Shown one piece after another: positions 9,360-18,354 of a DNA stretch of 64,000 nucleotides; within the stretch, counting starts at the first letter, position 1, and each line of letters begins with the position of its first letter. Location: NCBI GenBank assembly GCA_003955985.1, contig CP033784.1, positions 1 through 64,000 on the forward strand. Reading direction: 5' to 3'. This DNA comes from Corynebacterium jeikeium. GTDB taxonomy: Bacteria > Actinomycetota > Actinomycetes > Mycobacteriales > Mycobacteriaceae. Below the pieces are notes generated by a model that saw only the letters and a list, made by a program, of their open reading frames with translations, made no database searches and was not told the origin of the DNA. The translations under genes were made by a program, and so were the position numbers.

Positions 9360-9411
9360 GGTCCTGATGCTAGGTCCTGATGCGAGTTCCCGGTGTGAGT
9401 TCCCGGCGCGA
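9360..9411. repeat. Four tandem 13-bp units in front of ino1
   Basis: Two copies of GGTCCTGATGC (starts 9360 and 9373) are followed by two copies of GAGTTCCCGG (starts 9384 and 9397), all on a 13-bp register, ending about 43 nt before the ino1 start. The units are seen directly; a regulatory role is a guess. Confidence 0.6.
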
Positions 9412-9453
9412 GGTCAAAGCCTCCGAGCACATAGTTTCAAGGAGAATTACCAA

Positions 9454-10539
9454 ATGAGTTCAATTCGCGTCGCTATCGTCGGCGTCGGCAACTGCGCTTC
9501 CTCCCTGGTGCAGGGTGTCGAGTTCTACCGCGATGCAAAGCCCGATGAGACCATTCCTGGCCTCATGCACGTCGTCTTCGGCGACTACCACGTCTCCGAT
9601 GTCGAGTTCGTCGCAGCTTTCGATGTTGACGACAAGAAGGTCGGCAAGGACCTCTCCGAGGCCATTGTTTCCTCCGAGAACTGCACCATCAAGATTGCCG
9701 ATGTCCCGACTCTCGGCGTTGAGGTTCAGCGCGGCCCGACCCTGGATGGCGTTGGCAAGTACTACGCGGACACCATCGACGAATCCCCGGCTGAACCGGT
9801 CGACGTTGTTCAGGCGCTGAAGGATGCCAAGGTCGATGTCCTGGTCTCCTACCTGCCGGTCGGTTCAGAACAGGCTGACAAGTTCTACGCACAGTGCGCC
9901 ATTGACGCTGGTGTAGCTTTCGTCAATGCCCTGCCGGTCTTCATCGCTTCCGACCCGGAGTGGGCCAAGAAGTTCGAAGACGCAGGGGTTCCGATTGTCG
10001 GCGACGACATCAAGAGCCAGGTCGGCGCAACCATCACCCACCGCGTCATGGCCAAGCTATTTGAGGACCGCGGTGTTCGCCTCGAGCGCACCCTGCAGCT
10101 CAACGTCGGCGGCAACATGGACTTCAAGAACATGCTCGAGCGCGACCGCCTCGAGTCCAAGAAGATCTCCAAGACCCAGGCCGTCACCTCCAATCTCACC
10201 GGTCCGCTGGCCGGCAAGATCGACGACCGCAACGTCCACATCGGCCCGTCGGACTGGGTGGACTGGCTGGATGACCGCAAGTGGGCCTACGTCCGACTCG
10301 AGGGCAAGGCCTTCGGCGAGGTGCCGCTGAACCTTGAGTACAAGCTCGAGGTCTGGGACTCCCCGAACTCCGCTGGCATCATCATCGATGCTGTTCGCGC
10401 TGCCAAGATCGCCAAGGATCGCGGCATCGGCGGCCCGGTCTACGCCGCTTCTTCCTACCTGATGAAGTCCCCGCCGAAGCAGCTTGCCGACGATGTTGCG
10501 CGAGCACAGCTCGAAGCATTCATCAAGGGCGAAGACTAA
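9454..10539 (+). CDS. ino1: myo-Inositol-3-phosphate synthase
   Basis: 361 aa from ATG 9454 with AAGGAG 9 nt upstream; the frame is open further upstream but without homology. The Rossmann motif is [16 protein letters not shown]. The [15 protein letters not shown] and LNVGGNMDF signatures are those of actinobacterial inositol phosphate synthases. It converts glucose-6-phosphate to inositol-3-phosphate with bound NAD. The product feeds mycothiol, phosphatidylinositol, PIMs and lipomannan in corynebacteria. In C. glutamicum ino1 is controlled by the LacI-type regulator IpsA; no IpsA gene is in this window. A terminator follows. Confidence 0.96.
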   Translation: MSSIRVAIVGVGNCASSLVQGVEFYRDAKPDETIPGLMHVVFGDYHVSDVEFVAAFDVDDKKVGKDLSEAIVSSENCTIKIADVPTLGVEVQRGPTLDGVGKYYADTIDESPAEPVDVVQALKDAKVDVLVSYLPVGSEQADKFYAQCAIDAGVAFVNALPVFIASDPEWAKKFEDAGVPIVGDDIKSQVGATITHRVMAKLFEDRGVRLERTLQLNVGGNMDFKNMLERDRLESKKISKTQAVTSNLTGPLAGKIDDRNVHIGPSDWVDWLDDRKWAYVRLEGKAFGEVPLNLEYKLEVWDSPNSAGIIIDAVRAAKIAKDRGIGGPVYAASSYLMKSPPKQLADDVARAQLEAFIKGED

Positions 10540-10592
10540 AAGGTACAAGCACTCAAAAGTACAAGCGAGCAGCTCCGAGAGCATGTGCCTTG

Positions 10593-10640
10593 AAAAGTGC
10601 CAGCCGGTTACCCATGCGGTAGCCGCTGGCGCTTTTGTGC
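10593..10640 (+). terminator. Intrinsic terminator of ino1
   Basis: An imperfect stem of about 18 bp starts with AAAAG at 10593 and closes with CTTTT at 10632-10636, 54 nt after the stop codon. The remaining DNA up to 11023 (about 380 bp) shows no gene. Confidence 0.7.
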
Positions 10641-10957
10641 TTCTCTCTCCCCTATCCTCCCCGCGTCTCTTCCACGCCTTCTCGCCCTACTCGCTGCTGC
10701 GCCCATCTCGTCCCCGCCATGGATGCGTGCGCTGCAGTCGTCGTAAAGCAGAAAGCAATACACCCGCGAGGATGAATCTGCGAGACATATCACAAGCCAA
10801 AAGCATTCGCGAAAGTAGCCGTATGGCTACCTCCAACCCAACGTTCTAAGTACAGAAGAAGTGACACTTTAGGGGGTTTCTGCCAGCACCGAAAAACCTT
10901 ATACGCAGATAGGTTTAATGTTTTGTACTGGGGTTTTAGATGTTTGGTGGAAAATTC

Positions 10958-10985
10958 CTGGTGATTTCATCGCCGAAATCACCAG
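10958..10985. promoter_or_regulatory. Perfect 11-bp palindrome upstream of the MarR gene
   Basis: CTGGTGATTTC and its exact inverse GAAATCACCAG are separated by 6 nt (ATCGCC), 75 nt before the MarR start codon. No T-run follows on the plus strand and no gene on the minus strand would need a terminator here. An operator, or an RNA hairpin of another transcript, is more likely. Confidence 0.5.
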
Positions 10986-11023
10986 TTGTAGAAAAATAAA
11001 TAGCACCCCAAATAAATTTCGTA

Positions 11024-11051
11024 TTGGCAACTAGCACTGTTCGCATATAAC
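11024..11051 (+). promoter_or_regulatory. Sigma-A type promoter of the MarR gene
   Basis: TTGGCA (11024-11029), a 16-bp spacer and TATAAC (11046-11051) precede the ATG by only 9 nt. Transcription should therefore start at or next to the start codon, giving a leaderless mRNA. No Shine-Dalgarno sequence is visible, which agrees. Confidence 0.65.
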
Positions 11052-11060
11052 ATCGTCGCT

Positions 11061-11552
11061 ATGACATTATCTTCGGGCTCGATTGGCAATCCTGATGCCG
11101 TTACTCCTCTGTCGCTCGCTAAGCGCATTCGCCCTCTCCTGACTCGCGCTGAGCTGCTCTACAGCCGCCGCTCCTCGGAGTCCCAGCTCAGCCGCGCGCA
11201 GCTGTCCATCATGATGACCCTGGAGGCACTGGGCGCCTGCCGTATCAGCCAGTTGGCTGAGGCCGAGGCCATCCGCATGCCCACCGCCTCCAACGCCGTG
11301 CACCACTTGGAGGTCGCCGGCATGGTGGAGCGCGTCCGCGACAGCAAAGACCGCCGTGGCGTCCGCGTTGAACTGACCGACCGTGGCCGTGAAGAGCTGC
11401 ACCGTGTTTCTGAAGAGCGCAATCAGCAGATGGCGGAGATGTTCAGCACGCTGACCCAGGAAGAGCTGGAATTTGGTGCTGGTCTTGAGACGATTCTGTC
11501 CAAGATCCTCGAAAACTACCCGGAGCACCCAAAGACAAACCCAAGCGTCTAG
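11061..11552 (+). CDS. malR: MarR-family transcriptional regulator, MalR-like
   Basis: 163 aa. The winged-helix domain covers about residues 45-125: SRAQLSIMMTLEALGACRISQLAEAEAI, the recognition helix MPTASNAVHHLEVAGMVER and the wing VRDSKDRRGVRVELTD. MarR proteins are dimeric repressors that usually answer to small ligands or oxidation. The order PBP ... ino1 - marR - uspA matches the C. glutamicum locus of MalR, which acts in stress-responsive envelope remodelling and controls the adjacent uspA; orthology is inferred from this synteny. Palindromes lie both upstream of this gene and upstream of the stress-protein gene. Confidence 0.85.
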   Translation: MTLSSGSIGNPDAVTPLSLAKRIRPLLTRAELLYSRRSSESQLSRAQLSIMMTLEALGACRISQLAEAEAIRMPTASNAVHHLEVAGMVERVRDSKDRRGVRVELTDRGREELHRVSEERNQQMAEMFSTLTQEELEFGAGLETILSKILENYPEHPKTNPSV

Positions 11553-11657
11553 TCTCTTTTCCAGCTAGCCCTGCCCGCTTTAAGCCCACAGGCAGGATAC
11601 ATAGCTTTTACACGTCCTCGGTGCCGTTTTAAATATGCCCGCCTATCCACGTAGGCT

Positions 11658-11694
11658 ATTACCCAGAAGCACCACTTGGATATTTCTGAGTAAT
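11658..11694. promoter_or_regulatory. Palindrome in the leader of the universal stress protein gene
   Basis: ATTACCCAGAA (11658-11668) and TTCTGAGTAAT (11684-11694) form an 11-bp inverted repeat with one mismatch and a 15-nt spacer. It ends 4 nt before the GGAGGA ribosome binding site. A shorter one (GCCTA...TAGGC) sits at 11641-11656. Candidate MarR operator or translational hairpin. Confidence 0.45.
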
Positions 11695-11710
11695 CACAGG
11701 AGGATTAGCG

Positions 11711-12643
11711 ATGGCTTCCCGCCCGCTTCGTATCATGATTGCGTGGCGTCCAGGCGAGTACGGCACCGAAACGCTTGCTTACGCCGCTTGGTTAGCTCGC
11801 ACCACGAAGGTGCAGATTCGCGTTGTCAGCGCACTGTCGCGCGGCTGGCCGCTGACCTCACTGGCTCGGTTGAGCACCAATGACTCCTGGGTTTCCCACG
11901 AAACCGAGTCTCTTGAAAAAATCATCAAGGATGAGCTTAAGCTCGCTGGCCTGCGCAAGGGCATGCTTGACGACGATGCCGTACGGATCATCGAATCCTC
12001 CAGCGAATCCACAACTATCTGCAACGAAGCCGAAGAATTCGAAGCCGATGTGGTTTTGCTTGGCACCCGCCGAAGCAATACCAAGGACTGGACCGCCAAG
12101 AACCGCAGTCGCTTTACTGCGGGATCAACCTCTGATGCGCTGCTGCATTACTCGCCAATCCCGCTGGGATTGGCGATCCCCGGCGCGAAGCTTTCTAAGC
12201 ACGGTGTGACCCGTGTCAGCATTTGCTACATTGACACCCCACAGTCGCACCACGCATTGAATAAGGCTGCTGACCTGGCATATCGCTGGGAAGTTCCCCT
12301 GCGTTTGGTCTCGTTTACGCCGCGTGGTGCGACCATGTACCCGACGGAGAACGGCTACGGCCCCTCCTCTGACCTGATGATTGAGTGGCGCGAGCAGGCT
12401 ATGGGCCTGCTCGACCGCGGTATGGACCGCGCGCATACCCGTTACCCAGACCTTTCCATTGATGCGGAAGTAGCCTCCGGCAACGGTTGGGAAGAGGCCA
12501 TTCAGTCCATCAAGTGGAAAAAGGGAGACTTGCTCGTTTTGGGTTCGTCTACTCTTGGCCCATTCGGGCGAATTTTCATCGGCTCGTCGACTAACCACAT
12601 CGTTCGCCACAGCCCGGTGCCAATGCTGATTACTCCGGCCTAG
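11711..12643 (+). CDS. Universal stress protein with two Usp domains
   Basis: 310 aa from ATG 11711 with AGGAGGA well placed. Two Usp alpha/beta domains are in tandem (about 1-150 and 160-305). The second ends with the nucleotide-loop motif VLGSSTLGPFGRIFIGSSTNHIVRHSPVPMLI, matching the G-x2-G-x9-G(S/T) ATP-binding pattern; the first is degenerate (LLGTRRSN...). Its probable role is ATP-linked stress adaptation in the cytoplasm. Its place behind the MarR gene matches uspA next to malR in C. glutamicum. Confidence 0.88.
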   Translation: MASRPLRIMIAWRPGEYGTETLAYAAWLARTTKVQIRVVSALSRGWPLTSLARLSTNDSWVSHETESLEKIIKDELKLAGLRKGMLDDDAVRIIESSSESTTICNEAEEFEADVVLLGTRRSNTKDWTAKNRSRFTAGSTSDALLHYSPIPLGLAIPGAKLSKHGVTRVSICYIDTPQSHHALNKAADLAYRWEVPLRLVSFTPRGATMYPTENGYGPSSDLMIEWREQAMGLLDRGMDRAHTRYPDLSIDAEVASGNGWEEAIQSIKWKKGDLLVLGSSTLGPFGRIFIGSSTNHIVRHSPVPMLITPA

Positions 12644-12686
12644 TATGGCAGGCACATCAGACGGCATTTAGAGGCGAGGGGAGCAG

Positions 12687-13103
12687 ATGGTGGATAATTC
12701 ACCGAAGCGCAGTACACCAGAGCGCAATGAGGATGAAATCTTCGACGAGCTTGAGCGCAAGATGTATTCCGGCAAGCGCGCCTACATCTACACCGCGGGT
12801 GTGATTCTTACGACGCTGCTCGCGGGCCTCATTATTGGCATCGCCGGCGCCATTGTCGGTGGCCCCACCTGTGATGCGGGTAAGTCCAGCTTCCTCTGCT
12901 CCCGCACTTGGGAGATCCTTTTCCCCGTTGTCCCGGGCGTAATCTCCCTGGTCGGCTGCCTTTTGGGCTTCTGGCAGACCTACGTGGAGTGGAAGAACTT
13001 CCGCAACTGGCGCGCGTGGCTCGCTATGTGCTGGGTGCTCATGCCCTTCACTTTGATGTGGATGCTCTCCACATTCGGCGTCCTGATTCTGGGCGTTAAG
13101 TAG
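12687..13103 (+). CDS. Conserved small integral membrane protein
   Basis: 138 aa. A charged N-terminus (1-30, with KRSTPERNEDEIFDELERK) is followed by three or four membrane segments (about 32-55, 75-97 and 105-135, with WRAWLAMCW). Two Cys (PTCDAGKSSFLC) lie in the first outside loop and could form a disulphide. It starts 43 nt after the stress protein gene with GGGGAG upstream, so it is probably co-transcribed. No function can be assigned. Confidence 0.8.
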   Translation: MVDNSPKRSTPERNEDEIFDELERKMYSGKRAYIYTAGVILTTLLAGLIIGIAGAIVGGPTCDAGKSSFLCSRTWEILFPVVPGVISLVGCLLGFWQTYVEWKNFRNWRAWLAMCWVLMPFTLMWMLSTFGVLILGVK

Positions 13104-13170
13104 GGGTAAGAGGCGGCCAGCCTCGGAGCCACCCCTTGAGGCTTTTGCGAGAAAGTCTCAAGCGAGAAAG

Positions 13171-14666
13171 TGTCTGGGTTTATGTCAAATTTGAGCCGGT
13201 AGGTTCAGGCGGTGAATGCATCACCACTTTCGACCAGGAGAAGTAGTGAAGCAAACCCGCCGAACGAAATACAGTGCCATCAAACCCATTGCGCTTCAAC
13301 ACATTGCCAACGGGGCATCAGCAAGCGCAGTTGGACGCGATTTAGCGATTCCCTCACCAACTGTCAGGCGGTGGGCGCGACAAGCCGGAATTGCGATTCA
13401 GCACCAATCGCACTGCCCGAAGTTATCGATGATGGATAAGCATCGCGTGATCTACGAGATGCTTATGGCCGGCTCATATAGTGTTGCCGAGATTGCCGCG
13501 CAGGCTGGGGTGTGCACAACCACGGTGTATAACCGGCGGGCTAGTTTAACCACTATGAATACCCGCAGTCGGATAACACCTGGTGATGTATCTCGTGTTG
13601 GCGCTGGTCGGCGGCTAGGGCTGGCCGAACGCTTACTTATTGCCGATTGCCTGCGGGCAGGTCATTCGCACCGGCGTATCGCCCAGATAGTCTGTCGTAG
13701 TCAATCCACTATCAGTCGTGAAATCGCACGCAACAGCGTCGATGGTATCTACGATGCCTATCACGCTGATCAGGCCAGCCGCGGGCGTCTTGCTCGTCCA
13801 AAGCCGCGCAAACTCGATGACAATCGATTCTTACGCGCCCAGGTTGTCAATCTGCTCAACCGTGGCGCCTCGCCGCGTCAGGCCAGTGGCAGGTTGGCTG
13901 CACTGTGGGGTGATAATACGTCCATGACTATTAGCCACGAGTCGATTTACCAGGCCCTTTACGTACAAGGGGCAGGCAGCTTGCGCAAAGAACTTGTGTT
14001 TGAAAAGTCCTGCCGGACTACCCGGCCAGGGCGTAAACCCCGCTCGCTTCTCGCAGGGGTGCCCAAGCCACGTGGAAAACGCTGGACTCATGATGCCAAT
14101 ATTTCACTTCGCCCAGCCGAAGCCAATGATCGTGCGGTACCCGGTCATTGGGAAGGCGATTTGATTATTGGCGCAGATGGCACCAGTGCTTTAGCGACGT
14201 TGGTGGAACGCCGCAGCAGGTTTGTGCTGCTCGGCAGACTCGGCACTGACCATACTGCCGCCAGTGTCAATGAGGTGATGGTACGGATGATTCGTCGGCT
14301 CAAAGAGTCGATGGACACCACGATTTCGACGTTGACCTGGGATCAGGGAGTGGAGTTTGCCAAACACACGGAGTTTTCTGTCGCGGAGAATATCCAGGTG
14401 TTTTTCGCCGATCCGCATTCGCCGTGGCAGCGAGGTAGCAATGAGCGGATGAACCGGGATATCCGGTTTTATTTCCCCAAAGGCACCAACTTTACCGATG
14501 TCACCGACCAAGAGGTCGCCGAGGCGGAAGCATTGCTGAATAACCGGCCACGGGTAGTGCTCGACGGGTTAACTCCCCGGGAGGTAATCTCTGGTGTTAT
14601 CCATGATGCAATGACCGCCTGACCCTACCGCCGATTTTAGGCTTCAAACTGACATAAACCCAGACA
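13171..14666 (+). mobile_element. IS30-family insertion sequence, copy 1
   Basis: A 1.5-kb element with one transposase gene. The ends match as inverted repeats: TGTCTGGGTTTATGTCA at 13171-13187 and its inverse at 14650-14666. The match continues outward for a few bases (AGAAAG), so the true tip may be at 13165/14672. No target duplication is obvious. It lies between the convergent genes for the membrane protein and leuS and disrupts neither. Confidence 0.85.
13216..14622 (+). CDS. IS30-family transposase, copy 1
   Basis: 468 aa as the longest frame. A GTG at 13246 with AGGAG upstream is the better-supported start and gives 458 aa (VKQTRRTKYS). The N-terminal helix-turn-helix regions contain ASAVGRDLAIPSPTVRRWAR and YSVAEIAAQAGVCTTTVYNRR, and a third, HRRIAQIVCRSQSTISREI, is typical of IS30. 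The DDE catalytic domain has GHWEGDLIIG (first D), TWDQGVEF (second D) and HSPWQRGSNERMNRDIR (E). The gene is intact. Compared with the copy at 58249 it differs at residues 42, 44, 60, 70, 74 and 158 only. Confidence 0.93.
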   Translation: MHHHFRPGEVVKQTRRTKYSAIKPIALQHIANGASASAVGRDLAIPSPTVRRWARQAGIAIQHQSHCPKLSMMDKHRVIYEMLMAGSYSVAEIAAQAGVCTTTVYNRRASLTTMNTRSRITPGDVSRVGAGRRLGLAERLLIADCLRAGHSHRRIAQIVCRSQSTISREIARNSVDGIYDAYHADQASRGRLARPKPRKLDDNRFLRAQVVNLLNRGASPRQASGRLAALWGDNTSMTISHESIYQALYVQGAGSLRKELVFEKSCRTTRPGRKPRSLLAGVPKPRGKRWTHDANISLRPAEANDRAVPGHWEGDLIIGADGTSALATLVERRSRFVLLGRLGTDHTAASVNEVMVRMIRRLKESMDTTISTLTWDQGVEFAKHTEFSVAENIQVFFADPHSPWQRGSNERMNRDIRFYFPKGTNFTDVTDQEVAEAEALLNNRPRVVLDGLTPREVISGVIHDAMTA

Positions 14667-14692
14667 CTTTCTTGTAGGCATTAGCCTCCCGG

Positions 14693-17611
14693 CTACTTCT
14701 TCACAACTAGATTGACCATCTTGCCCGGAACGACAATGACCTTCACGATATTGCCACCGGCGTTCTCCACAGCTGCGACAACCTTTTCGTCGGCACGCGC
14801 GGCGGCCTCGATGTCCTCGCGGGAAGCATCGGTAGCCACGTCAATGCGAGCGCGAACCTTGCCGTTGATCTGAACTGGCAGCTCAACGGTGTCGTCGACC
14901 AGCCACTTTTCGTCAACTGCCGGCCACGGACCGTGTGCCAGGGACTCGGTGTGGCCGAGACGGCTCCACAGTTCCTCCGCGATGTGCGGTGCCACAGGGC
15001 CAAGCATGAGGGCCAGCGGTTCCACGGCGGCGCGCGGGGCACCGGTCGAACCGTAGGTCTTAGTCAGGTAGTTGACGTACTCAATGAGCTTTGCGACGGC
15101 CGTGTTGTCACGCAGCTCTGCGTAGTCAGAGGTAACCCCTTCCACGGTGCGGTTGAGCGCCTTGAGGTCGTCGTCGGAAAGCGCTGCGTCCGTGACGGCG
15201 AGCTCACCGGAGTCCTCATTGACCACCAGGCGCCAAGCGCGCTGGAGGAAGCGCTGCGAGCCGACCAGATCCTTCGTCGCCCACGGGCGGGAGGTGTCCA
15301 GCGGACCCATGGCCATCTCGTAGACGCGCAGGGTGTCAGCGCCGTAGTTGTCGCAGACCTCGTCGGGGGAGACGGCGTTCTTCAGGGACTTGCCCATCTT
15401 GCCGTACTCCTGGAAGACCTCCAGGTCAGAGCCGTCTTCGGCACCGCCTGGGATGAGGAACTTACCATCGCGCTCAACAACCTGATCCGCCGGCTGGTAG
15501 ACACCACGGGCATCGGTGTATGCGTAAGCCTGGATGTAGCCCTGGTTGAACAGACGGCGATACGGCTCCTTGGAGGTCACGTAGCCGAGGTCGAAGAGGA
15601 CCTTGTGCCAGAAGCGGGAGTAGAGCAGGTGCAGCACTGCGTGCTCGACGCCACCGACGTAGAGGTCGACGCCGCCTGGGTCGTCCTTACCGTGAGTCTC
15701 CGGGCGAGGGCCGGTCCAGTAGCGCTCGTTTTCCAGGTCAACGAACTCCTCAGCGTTATTCGGGTCGATGTAACGCAGCTGGTACCAGGAGGAACCTGCC
15801 CAGTTCGGCATGACATTGGTGTCACGGCGGTACTTCTTCTTGCCATCGCCGAGATCGAGCTCGACATTGACCCAGTCAGTGGCCTTGTCCAGTGGAGCCT
15901 TTGGCTCGGTGTCAGCATCGTCCGGGTCGAAGGTGACCGGCTTGTAGTCCTCGACCTCTGGCAGCTCGACCGGAAGCATGGACTCGGGCAGCGCGTGGGC
16001 GTGACCGTCCTCGTCGTAGACGATGGGGAAGGGCTCGCCCCAGTAGCGCTGGCGGGCGAACAGCCAGTCGCGCAGCTTGTACTGGACCTTCTCGTGACCC
16101 GCACCTTCCTTCTCCAACCACTCAATGACGGTGGCGATGGCGGTGTCCTTGTCCAGGCCATTGATGTCCAGGCCGGAATCATTGGCGGAGTTCACGCACG
16201 TACCGTTACCGACGTACGCCTCCTTTGCAATGTCACCACCTGCGACGACCTCGCGGATTGGCAGACCGAAGGCAGTGGCGAACTCGTAGTCGCGCTCATC
16301 GTGGGCCGGGACAGCCATGATGGCACCGGTGCCGTAGCCAATCAGGACGTAGTCGGAAATGAATACCGGCACCTGCTCACCGCTCACCGGGTTGGTGGCG
16401 TAAGCGCCCAGGAAGACACCGGTCTTTTCCTTGTTCTCCTGGCGTTCCAGGTCGGACTTGGAGGCAATTGCGGCGCGGTAAGCGGCGACGGCCTCGGCTG
16501 GGGTTTCCTTGCCGAAGGTCCAGCGCTCATCCACGCCCTCGTAGGAACCGCTGCCGGCTTCAACCAGCTGATCCACCAGCTCGCGCTCAGGAGCGAGCAC
16601 CATGTAAGAGGCTCCGAAGAGAGTGTCCGGACGAGTGGTGAAGACCCTGATCTTGGTGGAGACCTTCGGGCCGACCTCGGCTGTGAAGTCGACCTCGGCA
16701 CCGCGGGAGCGGCCGATCCAGTTGCGCTGCATGGACTTGACCTTGTCCGGCCAGTCCAGCAGCTCCAGGTCGTCGACCAGGCGGTCAGCGTATGCGGTGA
16801 TGCGCATCATCCACTGGCCCAGCCGCTTGCGGAACACCGGGAAGTTACCGCGCTCCGAACGGCCCTCGGCGGTCACTTCTTCGTTGGACAGCACAGTGCC
16901 GAGGCCCGGACACCAGTTGACCATCGAATTCGACTGGTAAACCAGACGGAATTCGTCGACTGCTTCGCGCTGCTCGGTCTCGCTGAGCTCAGCGTAGACG
17001 CGACCGTCCTTGGTAGCCATCTCGCCCGACTCCAACAGTGGAATCAGCTCATCGATGCGACGGGCCTTCTTCTGATCCTCATCGAACCAGGCGTTGTAAA
17101 TCTGCAGGAAAATCCACTGCGTCCACTTGTAGTAGTCCTGGTCAGTGGTCGCGAAAACACGGCGGCGGTCATGGCCAAGTCCCAGGCGGCCCAGCTGTCG
17201 CTCCATGTTGGCGATATTCGTTTCCGTCGTCACGCGCGGGTGCGTACCGGTCTGGATTGCGAACTGCTCCGCCGGCAGACCGAAGGCGTCGTAGCCCAGG
17301 GTGTGCAGCACGTTTGCGCCCTGCATGCGGTGGAAGCGCGCGAAGACGTCGGTGGCGATGTATCCCAGCGGGTGGCCTACGTGCAGACCGACACCGGACG
17401 GGTACGGGAACATGTCCTGGACGAAAAGCTTGTCCTTCGGCGGAGTCGAGCCGTCGGCAGCTGCCAAATCGCCCACCGGGTTGGGGGCGTAGAAGGTGCC
17501 GTTATCTTTCCAATACGCCTGCCACTTTCCCTCTAGCTGAGTCGCCAGCTCGGGGGAGTAGCGGTAGTCGGTGGCTTCTGCCGAGGACGAGGACTTTTCG
17601 CTGTTGGTCAT
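14693..17611 (-). CDS. leuS: Leucyl-tRNA synthetase
   Basis: 972 aa from ATG 17611 ([20 protein letters not shown]); an upstream in-frame extension of 13 residues has no support. Class I motifs: HIGH appears as HVGHPLGY (about 86) and KMSKS as [16 protein letters not shown] in the C-terminal half. The editing (CP1) domain is present ([19 protein letters not shown]). The enzyme charges tRNA-Leu and hydrolyses mischarged tRNA. The leader is very short and has no T-box. It points against the IS30 element, which ends 26 nt beyond its stop. Confidence 0.96.
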   Translation of the reverse strand: MTNSEKSSSSAEATDYRYSPELATQLEGKWQAYWKDNGTFYAPNPVGDLAAADGSTPPKDKLFVQDMFPYPSGVGLHVGHPLGYIATDVFARFHRMQGANVLHTLGYDAFGLPAEQFAIQTGTHPRVTTETNIANMERQLGRLGLGHDRRRVFATTDQDYYKWTQWIFLQIYNAWFDEDQKKARRIDELIPLLESGEMATKDGRVYAELSETEQREAVDEFRLVYQSNSMVNWCPGLGTVLSNEEVTAEGRSERGNFPVFRKRLGQWMMRITAYADRLVDDLELLDWPDKVKSMQRNWIGRSRGAEVDFTAEVGPKVSTKIRVFTTRPDTLFGASYMVLAPERELVDQLVEAGSGSYEGVDERWTFGKETPAEAVAAYRAAIASKSDLERQENKEKTGVFLGAYATNPVSGEQVPVFISDYVLIGYGTGAIMAVPAHDERDYEFATAFGLPIREVVAGGDIAKEAYVGNGTCVNSANDSGLDINGLDKDTAIATVIEWLEKEGAGHEKVQYKLRDWLFARQRYWGEPFPIVYDEDGHAHALPESMLPVELPEVEDYKPVTFDPDDADTEPKAPLDKATDWVNVELDLGDGKKKYRRDTNVMPNWAGSSWYQLRYIDPNNAEEFVDLENERYWTGPRPETHGKDDPGGVDLYVGGVEHAVLHLLYSRFWHKVLFDLGYVTSKEPYRRLFNQGYIQAYAYTDARGVYQPADQVVERDGKFLIPGGAEDGSDLEVFQEYGKMGKSLKNAVSPDEVCDNYGADTLRVYEMAMGPLDTSRPWATKDLVGSQRFLQRAWRLVVNEDSGELAVTDAALSDDDLKALNRTVEGVTSDYAELRDNTAVAKLIEYVNYLTKTYGSTGAPRAAVEPLALMLGPVAPHIAEELWSRLGHTESLAHGPWPAVDEKWLVDDTVELPVQINGKVRARIDVATDASREDIEAAARADEKVVAAVENAGGNIVKVIVVPGKMVNLVVKK

Positions 17612-17671
17612 GGTCTCACAGTCTAATAGGTGCGTTTGGCACGTGCTCAACCACCTATATAAATTGGAAGC

Positions 17672-18283
17672 ATGATTGTCATCCCTGTAATTACCCTGGT
17701 TCTGGCTGTTTGCATAGCCGTTGTCGCTGGTTTGGCATGGTCGGCGAAGCTACCGGGTAATAACTGGATCGGAATTCGTGCGCCTGAGGCTCGAAAGTCC
17801 CAGGAAAACTGGGATATTACGCACCGCGTTGCCGGCCCGCCGTGGGCTGTGTCCGCTGTCGCTTTCCTCGGTGCCACCATGCTCGGCTTCCTCGCCATCC
17901 GCCCGGAGGCCTCTGGTTGGATGTGGCTGTGGTACGCCGTCGCTCTGCTCGCCGGTATCGCCATGCTCGGCATTGGTGCGGCTATCGGCTCGCACACCAT
18001 CGCGCTTTACGACGCCAAGGTCTCCGCCGAGTCCGGCTCCGGTTGTGGGTGCGGTGACGGTGACAGCGGCTGTGGCTGTGACTCCGCCGCCACTGATGCC
18101 GCCGACACTGCGGCTGATGATGCCTGCTGCTCCGACAACCCGGCAGCAGACTGCGGTGTCTCCGGTGGCTGCAGCTCCTGTGGCCTGGAAGGACTGTGCA
18201 CGGACAAGGGCTCATCCGCGAATGCCACTTTCAAGCCTGTGGACAAGGATGCGCTGCGCAAGGCAGCTGAGCAGAAGAAGTAA
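17672..18283 (+). CDS. SdpI-like membrane protein with a cysteine-rich C-terminal tail
   Basis: 203 aa. Residues 1-110 carry three membrane helices and the SdpI/YfhL signature [26 protein letters not shown] between helices 1 and 2. SdpI in Bacillus gives immunity to the SdpC toxin and senses it. From about residue 120 the protein changes to a soluble tail with about 14 cysteines in clusters ([28 protein letters not shown]), suggesting metal or iron-sulphur binding. The tail is not part of the standard family. It is divergent from leuS with 60 bp between. Confidence 0.75.
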   Translation: MIVIPVITLVLAVCIAVVAGLAWSAKLPGNNWIGIRAPEARKSQENWDITHRVAGPPWAVSAVAFLGATMLGFLAIRPEASGWMWLWYAVALLAGIAMLGIGAAIGSHTIALYDAKVSAESGSGCGCGDGDSGCGCDSAATDAADTAADDACCSDNPAADCGVSGGCSSCGLEGLCTDKGSSANATFKPVDKDALRKAAEQKK

Positions 18284-18354
18284 AAAATTATTGCAGAGAA
18301 AAGCTTCTGCAAAATAGTAAGACAACATCTGGTTGCCCACTAAGCTATTTGTCC

